A DNA stretch of 64,000 nucleotides from Chryseobacterium oryctis (GCF_025971925.1 NZ_JAPDHV010000008.1:79908-143907); one strand, 5' to 3'; positions 1-8,736 are shown, counted from the stretch's first letter. The notes: generated by a model from the letters alone, not told the origin. Numbers and translations are program-made.

Positions 1-38
1 AGGTAAAATAAGTAATACAATATAAATTGATTATGAAA

Positions 39-61
39 TTTAAACTTAAGTTAAGTTTAAA
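39..61. promoter_or_regulatory. Perfect palindrome, candidate operator
   Basis: Two 11-bp arms (TTTAAACTTAA and its exact reverse complement) flank a single central G. The site ends 16 bp before the TAnnTTTG element of the GG-leader peptide gene, so it lies over the expected -33 region. A dimeric regulator binding here would be expected to repress. No regulator gene is adjacent within the window. The operator role is inferred; the symmetry is seen directly. Confidence 0.45.
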
Positions 62-77
62 ATAATTAATATTTGTT

Positions 78-85
78 TAACTTTG
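78..85 (+). promoter_or_regulatory. Bacteroidota -7 element for the GG-leader peptide gene
   Basis: TAACTTTG matches the TAnnTTTG consensus of Bacteroidota housekeeping promoters and lies 43 bp before the ATG at 129. No clear TTG is present 20 bp upstream; the palindrome at 39-61 occupies that place. Confidence 0.45.
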
Positions 86-128
86 AAATACACTAAAACT
101 ATATTATTAATCTCAAAAAAATCAAATC

Positions 129-311
129 ATGTCACAAGAAATTTTGAAAAATGCCAAAAGATTAAAGAAAAACGACCTTAAAAACATTTCTGGAGGAATA
201 ATTATCGGGCCACCAGATTTATCTCTGTGCGGATGTAGCTGTACAGGAGCTGTTACAGGTCCTAAATATTGCCTAGACTACATTCGTTGTACACAAGTTA
301 TTACTTGCTAA
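129..311 (+). CDS. GG-leader, Cys-rich bacteriocin-like peptide
   Basis: This 60-residue peptide has a basic leader with a double-glycine site (SGG, residues 21-23) preceded by a Leu-Lys-Asn-Ile stretch, as in the bacteriocin-type leaders common in Chryseobacterium. The predicted 37-residue core holds six cysteines (34, 36, 38, 48, 54, 60), three in a C-x-C-x-C cluster, so disulfides or cysteine-based modification are plausible. The family is usually described as bacteriocin-like and exported by a peptidase-containing ABC transporter. No transporter or modifying enzyme lies next to it here; the next gene is convergent. A hairpin terminator follows, so it is a monocistronic unit. Function as an antimicrobial is inference only. 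Confidence 0.7.
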   Translation: MSQEILKNAKRLKKNDLKNISGGIIIGPPDLSLCGCSCTGAVTGPKYCLDYIRCTQVITC

Positions 312-368
312 ATTGACGTTTAAACAGAATTATTTCAATTGAAATAAGCATTTCCACATTTATTATGC

Positions 369-398
369 AAAAACCTTTTGGGATACCAAAAGGTTTTT
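369..398. terminator. Bidirectional terminator
   Basis: CCTTTTGG and CCAAAAGG pair around GATA, extended by A-run/T-run pairing on both sides. It serves the peptide gene on the plus strand and the CLC gene converging from the minus strand. Confidence 0.75.
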
Positions 399-405
399 GT
401 TATTC

Positions 406-1710
406 TCATAAATCAGAAATATTTTTATTCTGATAACTTTCGTATCTTTTACTCTTTGCTTCTCCAATTTTTTGTTTTGAATAAATACTGCTATGTCCTG
501 AAAACAAATAAGAAACAACACAAGCAATTGCTATATAAACTCCACTTTCTGCACCAAACAATTCAATCCCCATCAGCATACAAGCCAGAGGTGTATTTGT
601 GGCTCCGGCAAAAACAGCAACAAACCCCATTCCTGCCAATAATCCGAAAGGAAGCGGAATAAATAGGGATAAAGCACTCCCTAAAGTTGCCCCGATGAAG
701 AACAAAGGAGTTACTTCTCCGCCTTTAAAACCTGCCGAAAGGGTAATTATTGTAAAAATCATTTTTAAAGCAAAATCATAAACAGGAAGTTGTGTCTTGA
801 AAGATTCTAAAATTGTCGGAATTCCCAAACCTATATATTTTGTAGTTCCTATCATAAAAACAGCAATTGCAACGATAGTTCCTCCAATTACAGGGTGTAA
901 CGGAGAGTATTTTATGTTAGATTTAAAAACTGTGCTTAACCAATGAAGCGTTTTGCTAAATGCAGCAGCACAGAATCCAAAAATAATACCTGCTAAAATG
1001 CTGTATAAAAAATATGAAAAATCAAATTTTGGAATGAAATCAATATGATAATGAGTATGTTTTACATTCCAGAGATTAGTTGTCCGGTCTGCAATAATTG
1101 CTGATGCAAAAGCAGGAAACATAGCATTGTAACGAATTTTGCCAATCAGAAAAACTTCAAGACCAAAAACTGCTCCGGCTAAAGGAGTACCGAAAACGGA
1201 ACCAAAACCTGCTGCAATAGCAGAAATAATTAAAGTTCTTCTCTCGTTTTTGTCTAACTTAAAAGGTTTGGTAAATTGGTCTGCAATAGCTCCAGCCATT
1301 TGAAGTGCAGTTCCTTCACGACCTGCCGAACCACCAAAAAAATGAGTGACAATAGTTCCTAAATAAACAAAAGGAGCCATTTTGAATGGGATAGTTGCCT
1401 TTGGATTGTGAATATTTTCTATCAGTAAATTATTTCCGGCTTCAATGTCTTTCCCAAAATGATAATATAAAAGACCAATCAAAAATCCTGTAACGGGTAA
1501 AAATGCTATTAACCAAATATGTTTTTCTCGAAAATTGGTAACCCATTCTAATGATTGTAAAAATCCTGCTGATGCAGAACCGATTAAAACTCCAATGATA
1601 AGACTAATAAAAAGCCATTTGAAAATATAAGGCAGAGCGGGAAATTTTCGAAAGAAAATTTTAAACTGAAAAAAAACTTTATTGCTTATTGTTCTTTGAT
1701 TTTTAGACAT
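406..1710 (-). CDS. CLC-F type fluoride/proton antiporter
   Basis: A 434-residue polytopic membrane protein of the CLC family. The usual GSGIP anion-filter sequence is replaced by GNNLL (residues 92-96), the hallmark of the fluoride-exporting CLC-F branch. The second signature GREG (130-133) keeps the gating glutamate (Glu132). CLC-F proteins expel fluoride in exchange for protons across the inner membrane and protect enolase and pyrophosphatase from fluoride. The assignment is strongly supported by a fluoride riboswitch in the 5' leader (1748-1805, minus strand). The gene is monocistronic, ending at a shared terminator. Automatic annotation would probably call it a voltage-gated chloride channel. 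Confidence 0.88.
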   Translation of the reverse strand: MSKNQRTISNKVFFQFKIFFRKFPALPYIFKWLFISLIIGVLIGSASAGFLQSLEWVTNFREKHIWLIAFLPVTGFLIGLLYYHFGKDIEAGNNLLIENIHNPKATIPFKMAPFVYLGTIVTHFFGGSAGREGTALQMAGAIADQFTKPFKLDKNERRTLIISAIAAGFGSVFGTPLAGAVFGLEVFLIGKIRYNAMFPAFASAIIADRTTNLWNVKHTHYHIDFIPKFDFSYFLYSILAGIIFGFCAAAFSKTLHWLSTVFKSNIKYSPLHPVIGGTIVAIAVFMIGTTKYIGLGIPTILESFKTQLPVYDFALKMIFTIITLSAGFKGGEVTPLFFIGATLGSALSLFIPLPFGLLAGMGFVAVFAGATNTPLACMLMGIELFGAESGVYIAIACVVSYLFSGHSSIYSKQKIGEAKSKRYESYQNKNISDL

Positions 1711-1747
1711 ACTAATCCTGATTAATTACTGTTAATAATTTATTTAA

Positions 1748-1805
1748 TCAGGCGTCATCAGCTTCTGAAAAGCGGTTGGGTAAGGAAGAGCACCATTTCC
1801 TTTTG
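1748..1805 (-). promoter_or_regulatory. Fluoride riboswitch (crcB motif)
   Basis: Read on the minus strand, the leader starts with a hairpin whose arms are GGAAA and TTTCC-like (1784-1800), continues through AACCGC (about 1772-1777), and ends with GCTGATGACGCCT (1750-1762). This matches the crcB motif: a first stem beginning GG..ATGG, an AACYGCC-like junction, and the conserved GCTGATGRCNCCT 3' segment that forms the pseudoknot. It ends about 40 bases before the ATG of the CLC-F gene. Fluoride binding would be expected to turn expression on. The assignment was made by eye, without a covariance model score. Confidence 0.85.
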
Positions 1806-1845
1806 TGATGCAAATATAAATATTATTTGAATTATTTTGATTTTT

Positions 1846-2313
1846 TTATAAAAAAGGTTTCATTTCATCTTCAATTTGAGTTCTTAGTTCCATAAGACGA
1901 ATTGCATATTGTTCTTTTTGCTTGTCCTCTGTTGTTTCAGGAACCCATTTAGGAACAGGGAGCTTTTTTCCGTTTTCGTCTACCGCTACAAAAACAATGA
2001 TGCAATGTGTTTTTTTATCAAATTTTGGCTGTTTCAGATTTCTTGAAAATACGTTGATGGAGATATGCATACTTGATGAACCTGTATAAATCACCTGAGC
2101 TTCAACTTTTACGATTTCGCCAATTTTTATCGGTTCGTAAAAACGTATTCCTCCAACATAAACAGTCACTGAATAATTTCCGCTCCAAGTAGTTGCGCAG
2201 GCATATCCAGCCTGATCAATCCATTTCATTACACTTCCTCCGTGTACGTTTCCTCCATAATTAACATCTGAAGGTTCTGATATGAATTGGAAGGTGATAG
2301 GTTTATTATCCAT
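1846..2313 (-). CDS. Acyl-CoA thioesterase (BACH/YciA-like hotdog protein)
   Basis: A 155-residue hotdog-fold protein. The segment around residues 19-39 (GGNVHGG followed by a WIDQAGYACA-like helix) is the central helix and active-site region of the acyl-CoA hydrolase family that includes YciA and brain acyl-CoA hydrolase. It should hydrolyse medium to long acyl-CoA to free acid and CoA in the cytoplasm. The length is normal for the bacterial single-domain form. It is divergent from the ArsC-like gene at 2427, with only about 110 bp between them. Substrate preference cannot be read from the sequence. Confidence 0.8.
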   Translation of the reverse strand: MDNKPITFQFISEPSDVNYGGNVHGGSVMKWIDQAGYACATTWSGNYSVTVYVGGIRFYEPIKIGEIVKVEAQVIYTGSSSMHISINVFSRNLKQPKFDKKTHCIIVFVAVDENGKKLPVPKWVPETTEDKQKEQYAIRLMELRTQIEDEMKPFL

Positions 2314-2426
2314 TTTCTGCTATTTTAAAAAACATACTTAATAATTTCGGATATTTTAGATTAAATCCTACTTTTGAAGCATTAAAATTATAAGTGAATT
2401 TAATAAATAATTATATAATAGATACA

Positions 2427-2789
2427 ATGAAAAAAGTATTTTATCTTAATACTTGTGGTACCTGCAAGAAAATTTTAGCTGAATTTGACCTTACAGACTG
2501 GGAACTTCGTGAGATAAAGAAAGAGCCTATCACTAAAGAAGAACTTGCTGAAATGTATAAGAAAACAAAATCTTATGAAGCATTATTTAGCAAAAAATCT
2601 ACTCAGATTAAATTAAGAGAGCTTGATGTAAAGTCTTTAGATGAAAAAGATTTTCAAAAACTGTTGTTGGAGCATTATACATTTTTAAAACGTCCGGTTT
2701 TTATTACTGATAAAGAAATATTTATTGGGAATGACAAGAAAAATGTGGAAGCCTTGAGATTGTTTTTTGGAGTGGAAGTAAAGGATTAA
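2427..2789 (+). CDS. ArsC/Spx family thioredoxin-fold protein
   Basis: A 120-residue protein beginning MKKVFYL, with a C-G-T-C motif at residues 10-13 (CxxC) right after the first beta strand, and an RPVFI segment near residue 94 typical of the ArsC/Spx family. An upstream in-frame ATG at 2394 would add 11 residues without family likeness, so 2427 is the better start. The family includes glutaredoxin-dependent arsenate reductases and the Spx/MgsR redox regulators. No ars genes are nearby, so arsenate reduction is not supported by context. It is followed by a strong hairpin terminator. Confidence 0.75.
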   Translation: MKKVFYLNTCGTCKKILAEFDLTDWELREIKKEPITKEELAEMYKKTKSYEALFSKKSTQIKLRELDVKSLDEKDFQKLLLEHYTFLKRPVFITDKEIFIGNDKKNVEALRLFFGVEVKD

Positions 2790-2812
2790 TAGAAGTTATT
2801 GATTATAGATAC

Positions 2813-2845
2813 AAGAGCTGTAGAATATTTTACAGCTCTTTTTAT
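2813..2845 (+). terminator. Terminator after the ArsC-like gene
   Basis: AAGAGCTGTA and TACAGCTCTT form a 10-bp stem around an 8-base loop, followed by a T-run. Confidence 0.75.
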
Positions 2846-2868
2846 ATTAAAATTAAATGATTTTAGAA

Positions 2869-4617
2869 TTAAGTGATTGTATGTGTTTTTTCGGTTACAA
2901 TATTATAAGTTTCTGAAAATACATTGTCTACAAATCTCCATTCAGCATGAGTACTTCCAGAAGTGAATTCTACATGTAGATATCCTCTTTTATAAAGATT
3001 AGCATACTCAAGATCGTCTATGAGTAACGAAAATGCCTGAGCCAGTTCTATAGCTTGTGTAGGATCGGAAGTAATACCAAGATATCCTTCCAATCCGGGA
3101 GAAGAAACTGAACTACATGCAAGTTCTGTCCCAATAAAATTTCCTTGAGCATTGGTAAGTTTTCCTAACCATGCATTGTGGGTATCTCCTGCAAGAACGA
3201 CTACTTTTTTTCCTGCAAGAATAGAGTATAGCTGTTCTCTTTCCATAAAATAGCCGTCCCATGCGTCAAGATTATAAGGTAAAGTTGTTGTGATTCTTGC
3301 TATTTCCTGAGGTGTAAGAGTAGGATCTTGTTGTTGATATCTCATTTTGAGAATAATAAGCTGAGAAATTGTGCTTTTAAGTAATTGCATTGTAGAAGGC
3401 TGTGCGCTTCCAAACTGTTTTATTTCTGTCAGAATTTTATTTAATAACATTAGCATTTCTGCAGGAATCATCATTTTAGTCATTAAAATCTGCTGTCCCA
3501 AAACTTTCCATTTTGTTGTATCTGTATTGATTTGTGAGCCAAGCCATGACATCTGTTCATTTCCTATTAATTTTCTGCTGGTACTTAAAAAGTCTGTTTT
3601 AAATTGTACCTGATTAAAGTTTCCGTCAGCATCCAGATAATCTGAATATTCAAGTTGTTTATCTCTCGCTATAACCCTCGTATCTAACATATAAAGCGAA
3701 ACAATATTTCCAAAATTGAAACTTCTGTATATTCTCAAATCCTTTCCTGTTTTCAAAGGAATGTATTCGCTGTAAGCCTGAAATGCTGCCATTTTTCTAG
3801 CCTGAAAATCACCTTCGTTAGGTTGATGGTTTTCCGCACCGGATTTATAGGTATCATTGGCAAATTCATGGTCATCCCACACGCAGATAAATGGTTTTTT
3901 CTGATGCAAAAGCATTAGGTTTTTATCTTCTCTGTATTGTCTGTATCTTTCTCTGTAATCGTTTAAGGTAAGAATTTCTCGTGCCGGTTTATGTGTTCTT
4001 CCTAGTTGATTGGTATAAGGATTTGTCCCATACTGTCCTGGAGCATATTCATAGATGTAATCTCCAAGATGAACTACTACATCCGAATCAGACTGAGCTA
4101 TAGCTTCATATACATTAAAAAGTCCTGCCGGAAAGTTGGAACAGGAAACGACTGCCATTTTTACTTCATTTACTGAATCTGTTTTTGAAGGTAAGGTAAT
4201 TGTTTCTCCTATGATACTGCTTTCTTTAGTTTTACGATTATAAAATCTATAATAATATTTTGTGTGGGAAGGAATGTTTTGTACATCTACTGCGACTGTG
4301 AAATCATTTAGAGATGTTACATTTGCTTTTCCTGTTCTTACAGTATCGGAAAAATTACTGTTTTTGCTTATTTCCCAAGTAATTTCGGCATCAACACCTA
4401 CAGAATATCTTGTCCAGATAATCACTCCTGTTTCTGAAGGGTCAAAACTTGCTACCCCTGTATCAAATCCCGTGTTTTTTAGATCATTCGGAGTGTTTTC
4501 TGTATTGGTGAAATCGTTTATACAACTTTCAATTAAAGGAGCAATAAAAACTCCTCCCGCTGCAATTAATGAATTTTTAAGAAATTTTCTTCTGTTGATT
4601 GAATTGTTGTTGTCCAT
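2869..4617 (-). CDS. PhoD-like alkaline phosphatase, Tat-exported
   Basis: A 582-residue protein using the ATG at 4617; the frame extends one codon further only with a TTG. The N-terminus carries a Tat signal (NRRKFLK, about residues 8-14) and a hydrophobic stretch ending in a possible lipobox cysteine (IESC). PhoD metal-site motifs follow in order: GDYIYE, WDDHEF, LDTR, and AGDTHN near the C-terminus. PhoD enzymes are Ca/Fe-dependent phosphodiesterase or monoesterase enzymes acting outside the inner membrane to release phosphate from organic esters. An insertion before the last motif (about residues 380-450) is helical and low in charge. No Pho operator was recognised. The gene stands alone, in convergent arrangement with the ArsC-like gene. 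Confidence 0.85.
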   Translation of the reverse strand: MDNNNSINRRKFLKNSLIAAGGVFIAPLIESCINDFTNTENTPNDLKNTGFDTGVASFDPSETGVIIWTRYSVGVDAEITWEISKNSNFSDTVRTGKANVTSLNDFTVAVDVQNIPSHTKYYYRFYNRKTKESSIIGETITLPSKTDSVNEVKMAVVSCSNFPAGLFNVYEAIAQSDSDVVVHLGDYIYEYAPGQYGTNPYTNQLGRTHKPAREILTLNDYRERYRQYREDKNLMLLHQKKPFICVWDDHEFANDTYKSGAENHQPNEGDFQARKMAAFQAYSEYIPLKTGKDLRIYRSFNFGNIVSLYMLDTRVIARDKQLEYSDYLDADGNFNQVQFKTDFLSTSRKLIGNEQMSWLGSQINTDTTKWKVLGQQILMTKMMIPAEMLMLLNKILTEIKQFGSAQPSTMQLLKSTISQLIILKMRYQQQDPTLTPQEIARITTTLPYNLDAWDGYFMEREQLYSILAGKKVVVLAGDTHNAWLGKLTNAQGNFIGTELACSSVSSPGLEGYLGITSDPTQAIELAQAFSLLIDDLEYANLYKRGYLHVEFTSGSTHAEWRFVDNVFSETYNIVTEKTHTIT

Positions 4618-4784
4618 CAATTATTTTTTGTTACAAAAAAAGAAAATCGAAAGATGAAACTTATTAACTCATCTTTAATTATATCTTATGATTTTTTAAC
4701 TTAATGAGGTATTAATGAGGGTAATTTTAATTATTGTTTGAAATGAATAGTGGGGTTTTCTTGTAAATTTCGATGGAAAGGATA

Positions 4785-4815
4785 ACAAAAAAACCGCAGA
4801 AATATTCTGCGGTTT
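4785..4815 (-). terminator. Terminator of gcvT
   Basis: An 11-bp perfect stem (AAACCGCAGAA and its complement) with a 3-base loop; on the minus strand it is followed by a long T-run. Confidence 0.8.
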
Positions 4816-4836
4816 CTATATTTTAGTATATTCAAA

Positions 4837-5913
4837 TTATACAAAAGGAGCTTTTACTACTTTTGCAGGGATATTTTTATTTCTTACCTGAATGAATATT
4901 TCAGAACCTAATTTGAAGTGTGGTTTATCAACATAAGCTAATCCTAAACCAACTTTTTTCATTGGAGATTGAGTTCCTGAAGTTACTTTTCCGATCACGT
5001 TTCCTTCAGCATCTACAACAGGGTAATCGTGTCTTGGGACACCTTTATCTGTTAGCTCAAAACCAACTAGTTTTCTTGTAACACCTTCCTCTTTTTGTTT
5101 AGCGAAAACTTCTTTGGAAACAAAATCTTTATCAAATTTAGTAATCCAACCTAGTCCAGCTTCAATTGGTGAAGTTGTATCATCAATATCATTTCCGTAA
5201 AGACAGAACCCTTTTTCAAGTCTTAAAGTGTCTCTTGCTGCCAATCCGCATGGGATAATTCCTTCTGATTCACCTGCTTTGATAATTTCGTCCCAAAGTT
5301 TTTCAGCATCTTCATTTTTGAAATAAATTTCAAAACCACCACTTCCTGTATATCCTGTGTTAGAAATAATTACATCATTAACTCCAGCAACAGAGCCTAC
5401 TGTAAAATTGTAGTAAGGAATTTCAGAAAGGTTAGTTTCTGTAAGCTTTTGAAGAATTTCAGTTGCTTTCGGACCTTGGATTGCTAATAGAGACATGTCG
5501 TCAGAAGCATTCGTCATTTTAGCTCCAAAAGTATTGTATTTTGAAATATGATTCCAGTCTTTTTCAATGTTTGAAGCATTTACAACAACGAAATATTTAT
5601 CATCTTCCATTTTGTAAACAATAAGGTCGTCTACAATGCCTCCGTTTTCGTTTGGAAGGCAAGAATATTGAGCTTTTCCGTTTTCTAAAGTATCTACATT
5701 GTTTGTTGTAACCAACTGTAAAAGTTCTTTAGAACCAGCACCTTCAATAAAAAATTGTCCCATGTGAGAAACATCAAATAATCCTGCTTTTTCTCTTACT
5801 GCAAAATGTTCTTCTGTAACTCCAGAATATTGAACAGGCATTTCAAAACCTGCAAAAGGTACGATTTTAGCTCCTAAAGAAACGTGTTTGTCGTACAAGG
5901 CTGTTTTCTTCAT
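4837..5913 (-). CDS. gcvT: Aminomethyltransferase, glycine cleavage T protein
   Basis: A 358-residue T-protein, a normal length. It takes the aminomethyl group from lipoylated H protein, releases ammonia and makes 5,10-methylene-tetrahydrofolate. The family segment DVSHMGQ (about residues 47-53), the NTGYTGSGG folate-site region near 190-198, and the C-terminal GTQSP motif are present. gcvH and gcvP are not in the window, which is common in Flavobacteriia where the glycine cleavage genes are scattered. It precedes a small secreted protein and idi on the same strand, but those genes lie upstream: the order of transcription would be idi, the secreted protein, then gcvT, with 5-9 bp gaps. No glycine riboswitch was seen. 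Confidence 0.95.
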   Translation of the reverse strand: MKKTALYDKHVSLGAKIVPFAGFEMPVQYSGVTEEHFAVREKAGLFDVSHMGQFFIEGAGSKELLQLVTTNNVDTLENGKAQYSCLPNENGGIVDDLIVYKMEDDKYFVVVNASNIEKDWNHISKYNTFGAKMTNASDDMSLLAIQGPKATEILQKLTETNLSEIPYYNFTVGSVAGVNDVIISNTGYTGSGGFEIYFKNEDAEKLWDEIIKAGESEGIIPCGLAARDTLRLEKGFCLYGNDIDDTTSPIEAGLGWITKFDKDFVSKEVFAKQKEEGVTRKLVGFELTDKGVPRHDYPVVDAEGNVIGKVTSGTQSPMKKVGLGLAYVDKPHFKLGSEIFIQVRNKNIPAKVVKAPFV

Positions 5914-5922
5914 ATTTAATTT

Positions 5923-6396
5923 TTATTTCTTTATTTTAAAACTGTTAAAAGTTTCGTTAAAAAGTGACATATAATTTCCGTTCCAGAATTTTTGACCACA
6001 ATTGATGGAAATCAGATACAAATCTTTATCCTTTTGAAAAACTTTAGTTATCCAGAAGAGTTTATCTTTTTCATCAAAATATTCGTAAAAATACTCTGTA
6101 TAACCTTTTTTTCCTTTGTTGCTTTTTATTTTGCTTTCATCGTCAGAAGATTTATAAAGAGCAAGGATGAATTTTTTTGTTTTCTCTTTCGGGAGAATCA
6201 AATCATGGTATTCAGAAATGGTAATTGCTCCGATTTCACTAGTAGGGAAAATGTTTACAATATCGTTGTCATTAGTAGATTTCCATCCATCAGGAACTTG
6301 TATTGTATAATTTTGTGTATCATAAGTTGTAACTTTTTGGGCAAAGGCAAAAAATCCCGCTAAAAATGTTAAAACTAATATTCCTTTTTTCATCAT
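5923..6396 (-). CDS. Small secreted protein, unknown function
   Basis: A 157-residue protein with a clear signal peptide (about residues 1-19, ending in FAFAQ). The mature part begins with a short strand and an IQVPDGW segment, a pattern seen in PsbP/DcrB-like domains found in many Bacteroidota periplasmic proteins. No catalytic motif is visible. Two adjacent ATG codons could start it. It lies between idi and gcvT with very short gaps, so co-transcription is likely, although no metabolic link is evident. The PsbP-like suggestion is tentative. Confidence 0.65.
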   Translation of the reverse strand: MMKKGILVLTFLAGFFAFAQKVTTYDTQNYTIQVPDGWKSTNDNDIVNIFPTSEIGAITISEYHDLILPKEKTKKFILALYKSSDDESKIKSNKGKKGYTEYFYEYFDEKDKLFWITKVFQKDKDLYLISINCGQKFWNGNYMSLFNETFNSFKIKK

Positions 6397-6401
6397 ATTA
6401 A

Positions 6402-6911
6402 TTAAAAATGGTGTTTATATTCTTCCAAAATGATTTTGAACCATTCTGTGAAATTTTCAGGATTTTCAGACATTTCGTTGTCTAAATCTTGCATAGAAAT
6501 ATATTTTACTTCTTCAACTTCATCTTTGTTTAAATTAAAATCATCATCATAATTTCCTACAAAAACATGGTCTAATTCATGTTCCCAAAGTCCACCACCA
6601 ACATCAGCTTTATAAATGAAATTGAATTTTTCTGATAGTTCAGTTTCAATACCCAATTCTTCTTTCAGTCTGCGTTTGGCTCCTTCAAGATAAGTTTCCC
6701 CACTTTTAGGGTGTGAACACACGGCATTAGTCCATTTCAATGGTGAATGGTATTTATTTGCAGCTCTTTTTTGTAAAAGCATTTCACCTTTATCGTTGAA
6801 TAAAAAAACAGAAAAAGCACGATGCAACAAACCATTAATATGAGCTTGTTGTTTTTCCATTAGTCCTAAAATTTCATCTTGAGGGTTTACTAAAACTACC
6901 AATTCTTCCAT
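6402..6911 (-). CDS. idi: Isopentenyl-diphosphate delta-isomerase, type I
   Basis: A 169-residue type I IDI of the Nudix fold. It interconverts isopentenyl diphosphate and dimethylallyl diphosphate for isoprenoid synthesis. Visible signatures are HRAFSVFLF near residues 31-39, the catalytic-cysteine motif NAVCSHP (about 62-68), and the Nudix-like stretch from GETYLEGA to RLKEELG. The metal-binding glutamates lie in the ELDHVF region. It appears to be the first gene of a three-gene run with the small secreted protein and gcvT. Confidence 0.93.
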   Translation of the reverse strand: MEELVVLVNPQDEILGLMEKQQAHINGLLHRAFSVFLFNDKGEMLLQKRAANKYHSPLKWTNAVCSHPKSGETYLEGAKRRLKEELGIETELSEKFNFIYKADVGGGLWEHELDHVFVGNYDDDFNLNKDEVEEVKYISMQDLDNEMSENPENFTEWFKIILEEYKHHF

Positions 6912-7214
6912 TTCTACAAATGTAAGTGTAATAAATGTATTTTGGAAATTTTTGGTTAAACATCATAAATTTTGTAGAAAAGAACAAGGGAATAAGATTT
7001 TCACTTGATATTAGATTGAAAAATTTGAGGATATTTGAAGGTGAATGTGATTAATTAAAAAAAAGAAAAATTTCAATTAGAATTGAATAAAACAGAATAA
7101 AAAGTTAATTTTATTCTTTAAAATATAAATTTTAATGTAAAAAAATAATTAAAATTAAGTTTCGTTATAGTTTTTGAAAGTAAAAAGCGTAACTTTGCAA
7201 CTCAATTTTTTACG
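6912..7214. other. Divergent intergenic region, idi / HAD gene
   Basis: A 303-bp AT-rich gap between divergent genes. It holds a TAnnTTTG element, TAACTTTG (7190-7197), 17 bp before the ATG of the HAD-like gene. No well-placed TTG lies 19-21 bp upstream of it. No stable structure or coding potential was noticed in the rest. Confidence 0.4.
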
Positions 7215-7619
7215 ATGGAATTAGAGTACATAGAGCATATAAGTCCAATTCTGAAGGACGGAATAAAAAATTATCTAATTGACATAGATGGAACAATTAC
7301 AGAAGATGTTCCAAATGAAGAGCCGGAGAGAATGGTGACTTGTGAGCCTTTTCCTGATGCGTTGGAAACTATCAACAGATGGTATGATGAAGGTCACCAA
7401 ATTTGTTTTTTTACTTCAAGAACTGAAAATTTAAAACAAATTACGATTGATTGGTTGGATAAGCATGGCTTCAAATATCACAGTGTACTCTGTGGAAAGC
7501 CAAGAGGAGGAAATTATCACTGGATTGATAATCACTTGGTGAGAGCTACAAGATACAAAGGTAAGTTTACAGATCTTGTAGAAAAACAAGTTACAATTGA
7601 AGTTTTTAAAGAGGATTAA
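7215..7619 (+). CDS. Small HAD-superfamily phosphatase-like protein
   Basis: A 134-residue HAD-fold protein. Motif I is DIDGTIT (about residues 23-29, nucleophile and acid/base aspartates); motif II is FTSRT (about 71-75); a lysine in GKPRGGN and the acidic WIDNH segment stand where motifs III and IV should be. In Flavobacteriia such proteins are often labelled phosphoheptose isomerase, which the HAD motifs do not support. A small phosphatase acting on a sugar or nucleotide phosphate is more likely. The upstream TAACTTTG element gives a short leader of about 12 bases. The next gene, a SerA-like dehydrogenase, follows after 98 bp. Confidence 0.7.
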   Translation: MELEYIEHISPILKDGIKNYLIDIDGTITEDVPNEEPERMVTCEPFPDALETINRWYDEGHQICFFTSRTENLKQITIDWLDKHGFKYHSVLCGKPRGGNYHWIDNHLVRATRYKGKFTDLVEKQVTIEVFKED

Positions 7620-7717
7620 AAAAAATATAATTGAAGATTTAAAAATTAAAACGATTAAAGCAAATGCTTTTCTTTTAGTTTTTAAATCTTTTTGTTTTTA
7701 AATATATATTGGTATTT

Positions 7718-8677
7718 ATGAAAGTTTTAGCAAACGATGGTTTAGATCAATCTGGGATTGATGCACTGACTGAAAAAGGATTTGAAGTAATTACAACTAA
7801 AGTTCCGCAGGAATTTTTGGTAGATTACATTAATGAACACAAAATCCGTACAATTTTGGTACGTAGTGCTACACAAGTAAGAAAAGACATTATTGATAAT
7901 TGTCCTTCTTTGGAAATAATTGGTAGAGGAGGTGTAGGTATGGATAATATTGATGTAGATTATGCAAGAGAGAAAGGGATTCATGTTATCAATACACCTT
8001 CTGCATCATCAGAATCGGTTGCTGAGCTGGTTTTTGCACATTTGTTTTCAGGAGCAAGATTTTTACAGGATTCAAATAGAAAAATGCCTTTAGTGGGTGA
8101 TACTGAGTTTGCTAATCTTAAAAAATCTTATGCTGCAGGTATCGAATTGAAAGGAAAAACAATCGGTATTGTGGGAATGGGAAGAATTGGTCAAGAAGTT
8201 GCAAAAATTGCTTTAGGACTTGGTATGAGAGTTATTGCTGCGGATAATAATGTTGGTAGAGCAAGTATTAAGGTGAAGTTTTATAATAATCAGTTTATTA
8301 ACGTAGATATTGAAACAGAACCGCTTCAGGATGTTTTAAAACATTCAGATTTTATCACACTTCATGTTCCTGCTCAAAAAGACGGATATATGATTGGAAA
8401 AAGTGAATTTGAAATCATGAAAGATGGGGTAGCAATTGTAAACTGCTCAAGAGGTGGAGTTATTGATGAAGCTGCCCTAATTGAAGCTTTAGATTCAGGG
8501 AAAGTAAGATTTGCTGGGCTTGATGTATTTATTAACGAGCCAACTCCTTCAAAAGAGATTTTAAATCATGCTAAGATTTCTCTTACTCCTCATACAGGAG
8601 CATCTACTTTGGAAGCTCAAGATAGAATCGGACTTTCTTTAGCTGAACAAATTTCAAGTATTTTGCAGATTCATTAA
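7718..8677 (+). CDS. serA: D-2-hydroxyacid dehydrogenase, D-3-phosphoglycerate dehydrogenase-like
   Basis: A 319-residue NAD-dependent dehydrogenase; ATG at 7718 is preferred over the TTG three codons upstream. The Rossmann motif GIVGMGRIG lies near residues 147-155, the catalytic Arg and Glu occur in NCSRGG and DVFINEP, and the catalytic histidine is in TPHTGAS near 286. It lacks the C-terminal ACT domain of long SerA proteins, matching the short type found in Bacteroidota. The expected role is oxidation of 3-phosphoglycerate, the first step of serine synthesis. serC is not adjacent, so the exact substrate rests on family likeness. A bidirectional terminator follows. Confidence 0.82.
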   Translation: MKVLANDGLDQSGIDALTEKGFEVITTKVPQEFLVDYINEHKIRTILVRSATQVRKDIIDNCPSLEIIGRGGVGMDNIDVDYAREKGIHVINTPSASSESVAELVFAHLFSGARFLQDSNRKMPLVGDTEFANLKKSYAAGIELKGKTIGIVGMGRIGQEVAKIALGLGMRVIAADNNVGRASIKVKFYNNQFINVDIETEPLQDVLKHSDFITLHVPAQKDGYMIGKSEFEIMKDGVAIVNCSRGGVIDEAALIEALDSGKVRFAGLDVFINEPTPSKEILNHAKISLTPHTGASTLEAQDRIGLSLAEQISSILQIH

Positions 8678-8704
8678 TCTGAAAAATCCGGAATTAAAAA
8701 CATA

Positions 8705-8730
8705 AAAAACACCTCGAACTGAGGTGTTTT
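8705..8730. terminator. Bidirectional terminator, serA-like / mscL
   Basis: AACACCTC and GAGGTGTT pair around GAACT, with A and T runs on either side; it lies between convergent genes. Confidence 0.8.
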
Positions 8731-8736
8731 CATGTT

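Noticed and set aside
378..662. 94-codon plus-strand frame within the CLC-F gene
   Set aside because: It is antisense to a well-supported gene and starts inside the terminator; no family likeness.
2427..2789. Arsenic resistance locus
   Set aside because: The ArsC-like protein has no ars neighbours and could equally be Spx-like.
7215..7619. Phosphoheptose isomerase
   Set aside because: The visible DxDGT and FTSRT motifs are of the HAD phosphatase type; a SIS sugar isomerase fold is not supported.
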